From Verrucomicrobiota bacterium (GTDB lineage: Bacteria; Verrucomicrobiota; Verrucomicrobiia; Opitutales; UBA953), in assembly GCA_014193315.1 (NCBI GenBank), contig BJHS01000017.1, positions 1 through 42,780 of the forward strand: a stretch of 42,780 nucleotides of DNA. The letters are read 5' to 3'. The translations under genes were made by a program, and so were the position numbers. The notes under the pieces are model-generated. The model was not told the DNA's origin. It saw nothing but the letters and a program-made list of their open reading frames with translations, and ran no database searches. This document shows, one piece after another, positions 1-7,936 of the stretch; position 1 is the first letter of the stretch; the number at the start of each line of letters is the position of its first letter.

Positions 1-2
1 TC

Positions 3-590
3 ACCGCCAACGGCACCACCACCTCGCCCGTCGTCCGCGGGGTCTGGATCATGGAGCGCCTCCTCGGCCGCAAGCCCCCGGCCCCTCCGCCCAGCGTGCC
101 GGCTGTCGAGCCCGACATCCGCGGGGCGACGACGATCCGCCAGCAGCTCGATCGCCACAGCACTCAGGAGTCCTGCTCCGCTTGCCACACCAAGATTGAT
201 CCGCCCGGCTTCGCCCTCGAGAACTTCGACATCTTCGGCGGCTACCGGACCAACTACCGCGCCATCGATGGCAAGACCAAGGATGCCGGCATCGGCAAGA
301 ACGGCCAGAAGTTCGCGTTCCACCAGGCACTGCCAGTCGAGCCCTTCGGACAGCTCGACAAGCAGAAGTTCGCCGAGATCCGCGAGTTCAAGGCCGTCGT
401 CCTGCGCAATGAACGCCAGATTGCCCGCAACTTAGTCGGCCAGTTCACGGTCTTTGCTACCGGTGCCCCGGTCGGTTTCGCCGACCGCCCCAAGGTCGAG
501 GCCCTCCTCGATGCCGCCGCCCCACGCGGCTTCGGCGTCCGGACCCTTGTCCACGGGCTTGTCTCCAGCGACCTCTTCCTTAATAAGTAA
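3..590 (+). CDS. DUF1588/DUF1585 secreted cytochrome-like protein, 3' part
   Basis: This is the C-terminal 195 residues of a large protein whose start lies before the window; the reading frame is open from base 3. The visible part resembles the end of Planctomycete/Verrucomicrobia DUF1592-DUF1588-DUF1585 proteins. The phrase [13 protein letters not shown] followed by a proline run and [15 protein letters not shown] is typical of DUF1588. A CxxCH motif (SCSACH, bases 171-188) followed by [13 protein letters not shown] looks like a haem c site. The last ~70 residues, ending [17 protein letters not shown], match DUF1585. The biochemical role of the family is unsettled; an extracytoplasmic redox role is inferred from the CxxCH. 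The DUF1552 gene starts 9 bases downstream, the usual partner arrangement, so the two are probably cotranscribed. Confidence 0.88.
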   Translation, partial: TANGTTTSPVVRGVWIMERLLGRKPPAPPPSVPAVEPDIRGATTIRQQLDRHSTQESCSACHTKIDPPGFALENFDIFGGYRTNYRAIDGKTKDAGIGKNGQKFAFHQALPVEPFGQLDKQKFAEIREFKAVVLRNERQIARNLVGQFTVFATGAPVGFADRPKVEALLDAAAPRGFGVRTLVHGLVSSDLFLNK

Positions 591-599
591 TTTGTCCCC

Positions 600-1955
600 A
601 TGAGCTCCCCCCACGGTTTCACCCCGGCCCAGGCCCCGCGCGTCGCCTTCGGGCGCGCCCTCGATCGTCGTCGCTTCCTCGCCGGCACGGGTATCCTCCT
701 CGCGCTCCCGCTCTTGGACTCGATGACCCCGGCCTTCGCCGCCGCTCCCGCGGCCTCGGCCAACCCCGGCGGTAAGCCGCGCCGCATGCTGGGCATTTGC
801 AATAACCTCGGTCTGGTCCCGGAGAACTTCTTCCCCAAGGGGGCCGGCGCCGATTATAAATCCTCGGTCTACCTCGATCACCTCCAGGAGCACCGTCGTG
901 ACTTCTCGGTCTTCTCCGGCGTCTCCCACCCGGATGTCGATGGCGGTCACCCGGCCGATAACTGCTTCCTGACGGCGGCCCCGCACCCGAGCAGCGGCGG
1001 TTTCCGTAACACCATTTCCCTCGATCAGTTTGTCGCGGAGCGGGTGGGGCACCTCACCCGTTTCCCCTCCCTGACCTTGGGCGTCAACTGCGCCCGCGGT
1101 TCCCGCAGCCTTTCTTGGACCGCCGGTGGCATCATGATCCCAACCGAGGAAAAACCTTCCGAGGTCTTCCGCCACATGTTCATGGGTGGCTCGGCGAAGG
1201 AAATGGCCGCCGCGGAGCGTCGGCTGGATCTTGGTAAGAGCATCCTGGATGCCGTGGGCGGTCAGGCGGGCGACCTCGGCCGGACGCTCGGCGCCCAGGA
1301 CCGGGATCGCCTCGACCAATATTACACCAGTGTCCGCGAGTTGGAACGTCGCATGCAGATGTCCAAGGAATGGGAGCGCAAGCCCCGTCCCGTGGCCACC
1401 CGGTCGGCCCCCCTCGACCCGGCCAGCCCGAAGGAGTACATGGACAAGGTCCGCCTGATGTACGACATGGCGCGGCTCTGTTTCGAGACCGATTCGTCCC
1501 GTGCCGTGACCCTCATGTTGGACAGCGTGAACTCCCCCGCGATCGAGCTCGACCACGAGCACACGACCAGCGACGGCTACCACAACCTCTCGCACCACGG
1601 CCGGTCGGCCCAGAAACTCGCCCAACTCAGGTCGATCGACGAGTGGCACATGAAGCTCCTCGCGAAGCTGATGTCCGACCTCAAGTCGGTGAAGGAGGAG
1701 GGCGACAACTTGCTCGAGCGTACGATGATCCTGTACGGTTCCAACCTCGGCAACGCCAACACCCACGTGACCACGAACCTGCCGACGCTCTTCGCGGGCG
1801 GCGGTTTCCGCCATGGCGAACACCACGTCTTCGATACCGCGCGCAACTACCCGTTGCCGAACCTCTTCGTCTCCATGCTGCAACGCATGGGCCTTGAGGC
1901 CGACAAGTTCGCGTCGTCGACCGGGTCGATGCGCGGCCTGAACCAGGTCGGTTAG
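600..1955 (+). CDS. DUF1552 family exported protein (TAT signal)
   Basis: 451 residues. The N-terminus carries a twin-arginine signal, DRRRFLAG at residues 22-29, followed by a hydrophobic stretch ending AFAAAPA, so export in a folded state is likely. The body has the features of DUF1552, including [17 protein letters not shown], the segment [14 protein letters not shown] and a C-terminal [13 protein letters not shown]1552 proteins usually sit directly next to DUF1592/1588/1585 proteins in Planctomycetes and Verrucomicrobia, as here, but no reaction is established. The start at 600 has no Shine-Dalgarno sequence; it is chosen because the twin-arginine signal begins there. The gene ends 12 bases from the stop of the convergent phosphoesterase gene. 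Confidence 0.9.
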   Translation: MSSPHGFTPAQAPRVAFGRALDRRRFLAGTGILLALPLLDSMTPAFAAAPAASANPGGKPRRMLGICNNLGLVPENFFPKGAGADYKSSVYLDHLQEHRRDFSVFSGVSHPDVDGGHPADNCFLTAAPHPSSGGFRNTISLDQFVAERVGHLTRFPSLTLGVNCARGSRSLSWTAGGIMIPTEEKPSEVFRHMFMGGSAKEMAAAERRLDLGKSILDAVGGQAGDLGRTLGAQDRDRLDQYYTSVRELERRMQMSKEWERKPRPVATRSAPLDPASPKEYMDKVRLMYDMARLCFETDSSRAVTLMLDSVNSPAIELDHEHTTSDGYHNLSHHGRSAQKLAQLRSIDEWHMKLLAKLMSDLKSVKEEGDNLLERTMILYGSNLGNANTHVTTNLPTLFAGGGFRHGEHHVFDTARNYPLPNLFVSMLQRMGLEADKFASSTGSMRGLNQVG

Positions 1956-1967
1956 GCTGCTCGCGGC

Positions 1968-4523
1968 CTAGTCGTCGTCATCGTCCAGCTCGGGGTCGAG
2001 GACCAACCCGAGCGCGGGTAAACCGCGCCCATGCGGGCCCGCCCACTCGGCCGGGTAGCGTACGCCGGGACGGGTTTGCAGCCAGATTGCCCGGTTCAAG
2101 GTGTCCTCATGGATGAGGTCGGGCCGGGAGAAATCCATCCGCTCCATGCGGGCGATCACGAGCTCGTCGCTCGTTCGTGTCGGAAGCCAGCCCGCGGTCT
2201 TCGGTTTAGGCTTCGGTCGGGCCTCGTTCAGCGGGGTCGCCGGCACGAGGTGCTTGAACGGCTCGAGGTCGGCCTTTTCCGCAAAACAGTCCTCCATGGT
2301 GGGGGAGGCCGCCACGATCTGGTTGAGGGGTTGCAGGCCGAGGATCCGGCACATCGTGTGGAGGACGGAGGTCTGGTTATAGAATTTGCTAATCACCGCC
2401 CCGCGCTTGGCCCAGGGGCTGACGACGAAGCAGAAGGAGCGGTGCCCATCCACGTGGTCGCCGCCGGTCTGCGGGTCGTCCTCGTTGACGAAGATCGCCA
2501 TCTCGCCCCAGAAACGGCTGTGCGAAAGGCCTTCGATGACCCGGCCCAAGGCGAGGTCATTGTCGGCAAGGTAGGAGTTCGGGGTGAGTTCCGCCGCGGT
2601 GTGGTCGTTGGGCAGGTAAATGATCGTGAGGTCAGGGAAGGTCCCCTTCTGTTCAAACTCCGCCAGCTCCTTCAGGAAGGCGTCCGCGCGCACTTGGTCG
2701 GGGATGGACATTTCCCAGCCCGGGAAGTCCGGGCTGCTGTATTTTCGCAAGGTCTCGATTTGGTAGGTGGTCGCGAAGGCGGCCTTGCCGTTCTTATCCT
2801 TCCAGGCCCCGAAGAAGTCGGCGTAGGATTTGCCCTTCAGCTTCACGGTGTAGTCCATTTCGCCGTAGTTGCGGAAGGACTTGCCGCCGAGGAGGGCGTG
2901 ATCCCAAAGGAACCCGCAGCCAGCGTAGAAGAGGGCATCGGTGCCGAAGTCGTAACCGCAGCGGAAGCCGGTCCGGTCCTTTTCGCGGTAGGGTCCGACG
3001 ATGCCCTGCGTACCCCAGGCATGGCCGTCCGATGAGTTCACGCCATTGCAGTAGTAGTTGTCGAGGAGCGGGAAACGGTCGGCGAGGGCGTGATGGTTCG
3101 GCGTGATCTTGCGGGGGAAGATGCAGAGTTTGGGTTCGCCGTTGCCTTTGCCGAGGTCGCCCAGGACCTGATCGTAGGTGCGGTTTTCCTTGATGATGTA
3201 GACGACGTGTTTGATTACCGACGGCTGGCCAGGTTCGGCGGGGACCGCGACGGGTTTGACGCCCGGTTGCGTGGTGCGGGCGGTGGCACGCAGGGCGTAA
3301 GCGAGGTGCGCCGCCCGTCGTGCCCGGGTGTCGAGCTGGGCGACTTGTTCCGGCGACGTCGGCAAGGTGGCCTTCTGGAGGCCGTTGCGCACGTCGGCGA
3401 CGAAAAGCGCCCCATCTTTGACCCGGACCGCACCGGGGTACCAGCCGGCGGGGATGAGCGTAGGCAGCGCGCCTGGCTTCGTGAGGTCGGTGCAGCCGAC
3501 CGCGTTGATGCCCGCTAGCGCGGTGTAGAGCGTTTTGCCGTCGGGCGAGAGGGCGAGGCCGTCGGTGAGCGTGCCCCACGCCAGCTCGGCGTCGGGCTTG
3601 GTCGGCAGGCTGCGGGTCACCTGGCGGGTGGCGGTGTCGATGACGCTGACGCTGTCGGCGCCGACGTTCGCCACAAAGAGGGTGCGCCCCTCCTCGGCGA
3701 GCAAGAGCTCGCTGGGGTGGAGCCCGACGATGATCTGGCCGGTCGCCTTGGGTGCCCCCGTGAGCGCGACGACGCTGACGGTGCCGCGGAGGGCGACGGA
3801 GCGGGCGTCGACCGCGACCAGCGAGCCGCCGGAGGATTCGGTGACGTCGGTGGCCTCGGGGCGGGCTCCGCCGAAGTTGGAGACGTAGGCCGTCCGCTCG
3901 TCCGGCGACAACGCGACGCCGTAAGGGCAGATGCCGACCTCGACGGTGGCGACGACCTTACCGCTGGCGAGGTCGACCTTGGCGAGGGCGTTGGCCATCG
4001 AGAGGGCGACGTAGGCGAAACGGCCGTCCTTGGTCAGCGCGAGGCCAAGGGGGTTCACGTTCTTGGCGCCGCCGGCGACGTCGATCGAGGTGCCCCAGGT
4101 GAATTTGCCGCTCGGGGCGATGTTCGCGACGTAGAGGTGCGTGCGTCCGCCCGAGACGACCGCGGTCGCGCCATTGGCCGCGATCGCCAGGCCGTGCATG
4201 GAGCCGCCGGCTTTGGCGATGGGGAACTCCGCTTTTTCGATGAGCTTGAAACTCCGCGGGTCGAAGGTTGCCAGCGTCGTCGACGTCTTCACGACGAGGA
4301 CCTTGCCGCCCTGGGCGAACTCCATCGCCAGCAGTCGGCCGCTGACGTCGATGATTGTTCCTTCGGGATCGAGCTGTTGCCCGCTTTGCAGGAGTTCGCC
4401 CGGGCGCATGCGGGCGTTCATCCAGGCCTCGTCGGCGACGGGGGCTTTCTTGTCGACGTACGGAGCGGGGGCGGCAGGTAGGCTGGAGGCGAGCAGGAGC
4501 CAAACGGGAAGGGTAACGCGCAT
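1968..4523 (-). CDS. YncE-like beta-propeller / phosphoesterase fusion protein
   Basis: 851 residues from the ATG at 4523, chosen over an upstream in-frame start because it opens a clear signal peptide (MRVTLPVWLLLASSLPAAPAP). Residues ~50-400 contain repeated LSPDG-type strands (ALTKDGRFAYVA, ALSPDERTAYVS, ALSPDGKTLYTA), as in YncE/NHL-type beta-propellers. From ~residue 435 the sequence matches the alkaline-phosphatase-like phosphoesterase family (PF04185): VYIIKENRTYDQVLGDL around 445, with a likely Thr nucleophile in ENRT, and metal-ligand motifs NDHT and EDDPQTGGDHVDGHRS around 680-695. It is probably periplasmic or secreted. The substrate (phosphodiester or phosphomonoester) cannot be told from sequence. 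The C-terminus is an acidic run of Asp residues. Confidence 0.88.
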   Translation of the reverse strand: MRVTLPVWLLLASSLPAAPAPYVDKKAPVADEAWMNARMRPGELLQSGQQLDPEGTIIDVSGRLLAMEFAQGGKVLVVKTSTTLATFDPRSFKLIEKAEFPIAKAGGSMHGLAIAANGATAVVSGGRTHLYVANIAPSGKFTWGTSIDVAGGAKNVNPLGLALTKDGRFAYVALSMANALAKVDLASGKVVATVEVGICPYGVALSPDERTAYVSNFGGARPEATDVTESSGGSLVAVDARSVALRGTVSVVALTGAPKATGQIIVGLHPSELLLAEEGRTLFVANVGADSVSVIDTATRQVTRSLPTKPDAELAWGTLTDGLALSPDGKTLYTALAGINAVGCTDLTKPGALPTLIPAGWYPGAVRVKDGALFVADVRNGLQKATLPTSPEQVAQLDTRARRAAHLAYALRATARTTQPGVKPVAVPAEPGQPSVIKHVVYIIKENRTYDQVLGDLGKGNGEPKLCIFPRKITPNHHALADRFPLLDNYYCNGVNSSDGHAWGTQGIVGPYREKDRTGFRCGYDFGTDALFYAGCGFLWDHALLGGKSFRNYGEMDYTVKLKGKSYADFFGAWKDKNGKAAFATTYQIETLRKYSSPDFPGWEMSIPDQVRADAFLKELAEFEQKGTFPDLTIIYLPNDHTAAELTPNSYLADNDLALGRVIEGLSHSRFWGEMAIFVNEDDPQTGGDHVDGHRSFCFVVSPWAKRGAVISKFYNQTSVLHTMCRILGLQPLNQIVAASPTMEDCFAEKADLEPFKHLVPATPLNEARPKPKPKTAGWLPTRTSDELVIARMERMDFSRPDLIHEDTLNRAIWLQTRPGVRYPAEWAGPHGRGLPALGLVLDPELDDDDD

Positions 4524-4641
4524 GCAGCAGGGATAATTGGGGCGGTGAGGGCCTTCAAGGGCACAATCCGGGATGACCCCGGGAATCGGGGGGGATAGGG
4601 GTTGCGGTTCGGGTGTATCCGATTTCAGTGGTACCACCCCT

Positions 4642-5613
4642 ATGCCGTCCCTCCGCTATGATTGTCATGTTCATCTGGTTGGTAACGGCCTCAACGGCAG
4701 CGGCTGTTGGCTGCGGGTGGAAGGCCTCTGGCTGAAGGGGCTCAGCGAGGTCATGCGCCGGGCGGTCGGCATGCCGCTCCCGCTCACCCACCGGGACTTC
4801 GACGAAAAGTATGTCGAGGCGCTGACCGCGCTCATCCGCGGGTCCTACGTGGATAAGGCCCTGTTACTTGCTCAGGATGAAGTCTACGATGACGCCGGCA
4901 CGAAGCTCGCCTTTGGGTCCTTCCATGTGCCGAACGACTACCTGTTCAAGGTCTGTGCCGCCCACCCGGAGTTCGTACCCGCGGTCTCGATCCATCCCGG
5001 CCGCAAGGACGCGCTCGCCGAGCTCGAGCGTTGTCTCGCGGGCGGGGCGCGGGCGCTTAAGCTCCTGCCCAATTGCCAGAACGTCAATTGCGCCCTGCCG
5101 CAGTACGATGAGTTCTGGCGTCGCATGGCCACCGCTGGCCTGCCGTTTCTTTGTCATACCGGTGGCGAGATGACCGTGCCGGTGATCAACCGATCCTACC
5201 AGGATCCCCGCATCCTGCGACGCCCCTTGGAGCTCGGGGTGAAGGTCATCGCCGCCCACTCCTCCGGTAATAGCCATTTCTTTGACCAGAATTACTTCGG
5301 CGAACTCCTCAAGTTGATGGACGAGTTCCCGCATCTCTACGCCGACACGAGCGCCTTGAATAGCCCGGTCCGTAGCGGGGTGCTCAAGCAGGTCTTGGCC
5401 GCGGGCCGCCCGGGCCGCTTCCTGCACGGCAGTGACTACCCGGTCCCCGTGGGCGCCCTCTGGGTTCGCCTCCGTGGGCTCATCACCGGCGCACAACGGC
5501 GGGATGCCGGGCGGATCGATAATCTCATCGAACGGGACGCCTTCCTCAAGCGCTCGATGGGCTTTGCGGAGGGCCACTTCACCCAGCTGGGGGAAATCCT
5601 CCGCCCGCTCTGA
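4642..5613 (+). CDS. Amidohydrolase family 2 metal-dependent hydrolase
   Basis: 323 residues. The ATG at 4642 is chosen because it places the metal-binding HxH motif (DCHVH, residues 7-11) at the extreme N-terminus, as usual for the amidohydrolase_2 (PF04909) TIM barrel; the upstream in-frame extension looks like leader DNA. Later motifs fit: AVSIHPGR, a Lys in RALKLLPN, LCHTGGE, IAAHSSG and a C-terminal catalytic Asp in LHGSDYPV. The family includes decarboxylases and hydrolases of ring or lactone substrates, so the reaction cannot be named. It is cytoplasmic by lack of a signal peptide. It shares a 19-base palindrome with the convergent neighbour at its stop codon. Confidence 0.83.
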   Translation: MPSLRYDCHVHLVGNGLNGSGCWLRVEGLWLKGLSEVMRRAVGMPLPLTHRDFDEKYVEALTALIRGSYVDKALLLAQDEVYDDAGTKLAFGSFHVPNDYLFKVCAAHPEFVPAVSIHPGRKDALAELERCLAGGARALKLLPNCQNVNCALPQYDEFWRRMATAGLPFLCHTGGEMTVPVINRSYQDPRILRRPLELGVKVIAAHSSGNSHFFDQNYFGELLKLMDEFPHLYADTSALNSPVRSGVLKQVLAAGRPGRFLHGSDYPVPVGALWVRLRGLITGAQRRDAGRIDNLIERDAFLKRSMGFAEGHFTQLGEILRPL

Positions 5614-5624
5614 GTCTCAGAGCG
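5606..5624. repeat. 19-bp palindrome across two convergent stop codons
   Basis: The sequence CGCTCTGAG-T-CTCAGAGCG is a perfect inverted repeat with a single central base. It contains the TGA stops of both the amidohydrolase gene (5611-5613) and the convergent DRTGG-protein gene (5617-5619), which are only 3 bases apart. It could fold in either transcript as a 7-bp stem with a 5-base loop. No T-tract follows on either side, so a classic intrinsic terminator is not supported. It may act as a bidirectional 3'-end structure; this is inference. Confidence 0.5.
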
Positions 5625-6762
5625 CGCGGAGTAACCCGCGGATATCGACCGACTCGGCGATCATCTTCTCGATGATGGGGATCTTGTCGGCGTCTTGGCG
5701 CATCGTCTTGACCGACATGTTGTTGATGCGCGCGGTCACGGCGAAGGACTCCGCCTCCACCGCGGCCATCGGGATGCCGGCGAGCTGGAGCCGGCGGACG
5801 ATGTCGTCGTTGGGGAGCAGGCCGTTCGAGAAGATGACCCCGGTGAGGGATTTGGCGGCGTCGCCCGCAATGAAGGCCTCGAGCAAGTCCTCCCGGTCGC
5901 CAGGGACGATCACGAGGGTCCCGGGTACGCGGAGGTATTCCGCCGACCGTCGGGCGGACATCGCGCCGATGACGACGCGCCGTACACGGCGCAGGCCCGC
6001 TGGCTGGTGAATCCATCGCGCCTTCGTCTCGTCGGCCACCTGGTCGAGGTTGGGGTAGACGAGCGTCTCCTGCAACGGCACCACCCCGAGGAGGGGTACG
6101 CCGAGCTTGCGCAGGCCGCGCCCGGCGAAGTCCCGGATGAATTCCAGCTTATCGGGCATGACCTTGTTGAGGATCGCGCCCACGACCTCGACGCCGGCCT
6201 TGTCGAAGAGGGCCTTGTTCAAGGCGATTTCGTCGATGGGTTTGCCGATCCCCCCCGCGGCGACGAGCAAGGCCTTGGAACGGAGGACGCGCGCGTTGTC
6301 GGCATTGGAGGCTCCGAACACCGAGCCGACGCCGGCGTGCCCCGAACCTTCGACCACCACGATGTCCTTGCCGTAGGCCGCGCGGTCGAAGGCGCGGCAG
6401 ATCCGGTCCTTCAGCTGGGGGCCGATTTCATCCGGGTTCTCGAGGTATTGCTTGGTGAAGTCCGGGCCGATGGCCACGGGCGACATGGCGGCGATGGGGA
6501 TATCGAGGTGGAAGAGGCCGTCGATGAGCAGCGTATCCTCGTCGACCTGGTCATCGCCGGATTGCACGATGCGTTGCGCGATGGGTTTGATGTAGCCCAC
6601 GTGCATACCCATGGTCTGGAGCGCCGCGGTGAGCCCTAGGCAGGTCGTGGTCTTGCCGTCGTTCATCCGCGTCGCCGCCACGAAAATGCGGCGGGTGTCC
6701 AGGTTCATCGGGCTCAGCAGGAGTCCCGGCACGTTGTCCGCGAAGCGACGCTTTATCGCCAT
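5617..6762 (-). CDS. BioD-like P-loop / DRTGG domain protein (detached Pta N-terminal module)
   Basis: 381 residues from the ATG at 6762, 5 bases after the pta stop; an internal ATG at 6708 (residue 19) is an alternative that keeps all domains. Residues 26-40 (IFVAATRMNDGKTTT) are a P-loop of the dethiobiotin-synthetase/cobyrinate-synthase type. The middle carries VVEGSGHAGVGSV. The C-terminal third (GDREDLLEAFIAG...LTGVIFSNGL, then ESFAVTARINN) is a DRTGG domain. In long phosphotransacetylases such as E. coli Pta this BioD-like plus DRTGG region is fused in front of the catalytic domain and is thought to be regulatory. Here it is a separate gene directly behind a short pta, so a role controlling or assembling with Pta is the best inference. 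Free-standing BioD/DRTGG proteins are known, but their role is little studied. Confidence 0.85.
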   Translation of the reverse strand: MAIKRRFADNVPGLLLSPMNLDTRRIFVAATRMNDGKTTTCLGLTAALQTMGMHVGYIKPIAQRIVQSGDDQVDEDTLLIDGLFHLDIPIAAMSPVAIGPDFTKQYLENPDEIGPQLKDRICRAFDRAAYGKDIVVVEGSGHAGVGSVFGASNADNARVLRSKALLVAAGGIGKPIDEIALNKALFDKAGVEVVGAILNKVMPDKLEFIRDFAGRGLRKLGVPLLGVVPLQETLVYPNLDQVADETKARWIHQPAGLRRVRRVVIGAMSARRSAEYLRVPGTLVIVPGDREDLLEAFIAGDAAKSLTGVIFSNGLLPNDDIVRRLQLAGIPMAAVEAESFAVTARINNMSVKTMRQDADKIPIIEKMIAESVDIRGLLRAL

Positions 6763-6767
6763 CGTCT

Positions 6768-7823
6768 TTAGGCCGCGGGGCCGTCCTTGCGGGTCGGGTA
6801 GAGGTAGCGCTTGTCCACCGCCTGTGCGGCGACGATCACCGCCGTGCCGAAGATGTCATGGGCGGAGGCGCCCCGGGAAATCTCGGCGGCGGGTCGGTCG
6901 AGGCCGGTGAGGATCTGCCCGTAGGCGGGGATGTCGGCGATATGCTGGGCCATCTTCGAGGCAATGTTGCCCGCGTTGAGGTCGGGGAAAATGAGCACGC
7001 CGGCTTTACCCGCCACGCTCCCGCTGACCTCCTTGGCCTCGGCGGCGAACGGATTCAGGGCTGCGTCGGCCTGCATCTCGCCGTCGATGTCGCAGGCGAT
7101 GCCGAGCTCGCGGGCCTTTCGGCGGGCCAACTCGGTGGCGGCTTGCACCTTCTTGACCGAGCTCAGTCGGGGGTGCGCGGCGTGGGTGGAGTAGGCCAGC
7201 ATGGCGACCTTGGGCAGGGTGTTCGTCAGGTGGCCGGCGAGGGCAGCGGTGGTGACGGCGATGTCGGCCAGCTGCTCGGCGGTCGGCTCCGGGATGACGC
7301 CGCAATCCGCCAGGAAGAGCACCCCTTCGATGCCGAAACGGGCTTCCTCGGATTCAAGGATCTGCATGGAGGAGACGGTCTCGACCCCGGCTTGCCGGGG
7401 CATGGTCTGAAGGATGGTGCGGAGGCCCGAGGCGGCGTGGGTGGTGGCGCCGGAAATCAGGGCGTCGGCGCCCGCGGTCGCGACCATCATGCAGGCGAAG
7501 TAATTCGGGTTGAGCGCCAGTTCGCGCGGGTCGCCTTGGAGGTTGGTGGTGCCGTAGCGCTGGATCGAATCCAGTTTCTCGGCGAACGACTTCAACTCGT
7601 CGCTGCGATCGGGTTCGATGATCCGGATATCATCGAGTTTCACGTTGAGGCGGGCGGCGGTTAGTTTGATGCGTTGGCGGTCGCCGACGAGGATCGGAAT
7701 GCCGAGCTTCTTGTTGGCGAACTGCCGGGCGGCCTGGATGATGCGTGGGTCGGCCCCTTCCGGGAATACGATGCGCTTCGGGTGGTTCTGGAGGCGGCCG
7801 GAGAGGCGGGAAATCAAGGACAT
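6768..7823 (-). CDS. pta: Phosphate acetyltransferase (short, catalytic domain only)
   Basis: 351 residues, the size of the single-domain PTA_PTB enzymes that interconvert acetyl-CoA plus phosphate and acetyl phosphate plus CoA. It begins SLISRLSGRLQNHPKRIVFPEGADPRI, and has the internal family features FACMMVATAGADALISG, LADCGVIPEP and the C-terminal LIFPDLNAGNIASKM. Cytoplasmic. The gene precedes the DRTGG-protein gene on the same strand with a 5-base gap, so the two are almost certainly cotranscribed. No acetate kinase gene is seen in the window. The start at 7823 is preceded by a C/T-rich leader with no Shine-Dalgarno sequence. Confidence 0.95.
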   Translation of the reverse strand: MSLISRLSGRLQNHPKRIVFPEGADPRIIQAARQFANKKLGIPILVGDRQRIKLTAARLNVKLDDIRIIEPDRSDELKSFAEKLDSIQRYGTTNLQGDPRELALNPNYFACMMVATAGADALISGATTHAASGLRTILQTMPRQAGVETVSSMQILESEEARFGIEGVLFLADCGVIPEPTAEQLADIAVTTAALAGHLTNTLPKVAMLAYSTHAAHPRLSSVKKVQAATELARRKARELGIACDIDGEMQADAALNPFAAEAKEVSGSVAGKAGVLIFPDLNAGNIASKMAQHIADIPAYGQILTGLDRPAAEISRGASAHDIFGTAVIVAAQAVDKRYLYPTRKDGPAA

Positions 7824-7936
7824 GGGAGGGGCGGTCGGAGGGTGCGCGGGCAGGCGGCACCACGCCTCTGATTAGGGCAGGTTTGGCGGGGAGGGCGAGG
7901 CAGAAGGGGGGTGCAATTCCCTCCGTAACCGAGGGT

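Noticed and set aside
432-1883. Long minus-strand open frame (483 codons) opposite the DUF1552 gene
   Set aside because: It is a GC-rich antisense shadow: composition is Gly/Val/Arg/His-biased with no recognisable domain, and the plus-strand gene has clear family motifs and a TAT signal.
1953-1970. TAGGC...GCCTA dyad containing both stop codons of the convergent DUF1552 and phosphoesterase genes
   Set aside because: Two opposed TAG stops give three of the five matching base pairs automatically; the stem is too short and lacks a U-tract.
7919-7935. CCCTC/GAGGG hairpin downstream of the M60-like gene
   Set aside because: Only a 5-bp stem with a 7-base loop and no real U-tract; not enough for a terminator call.
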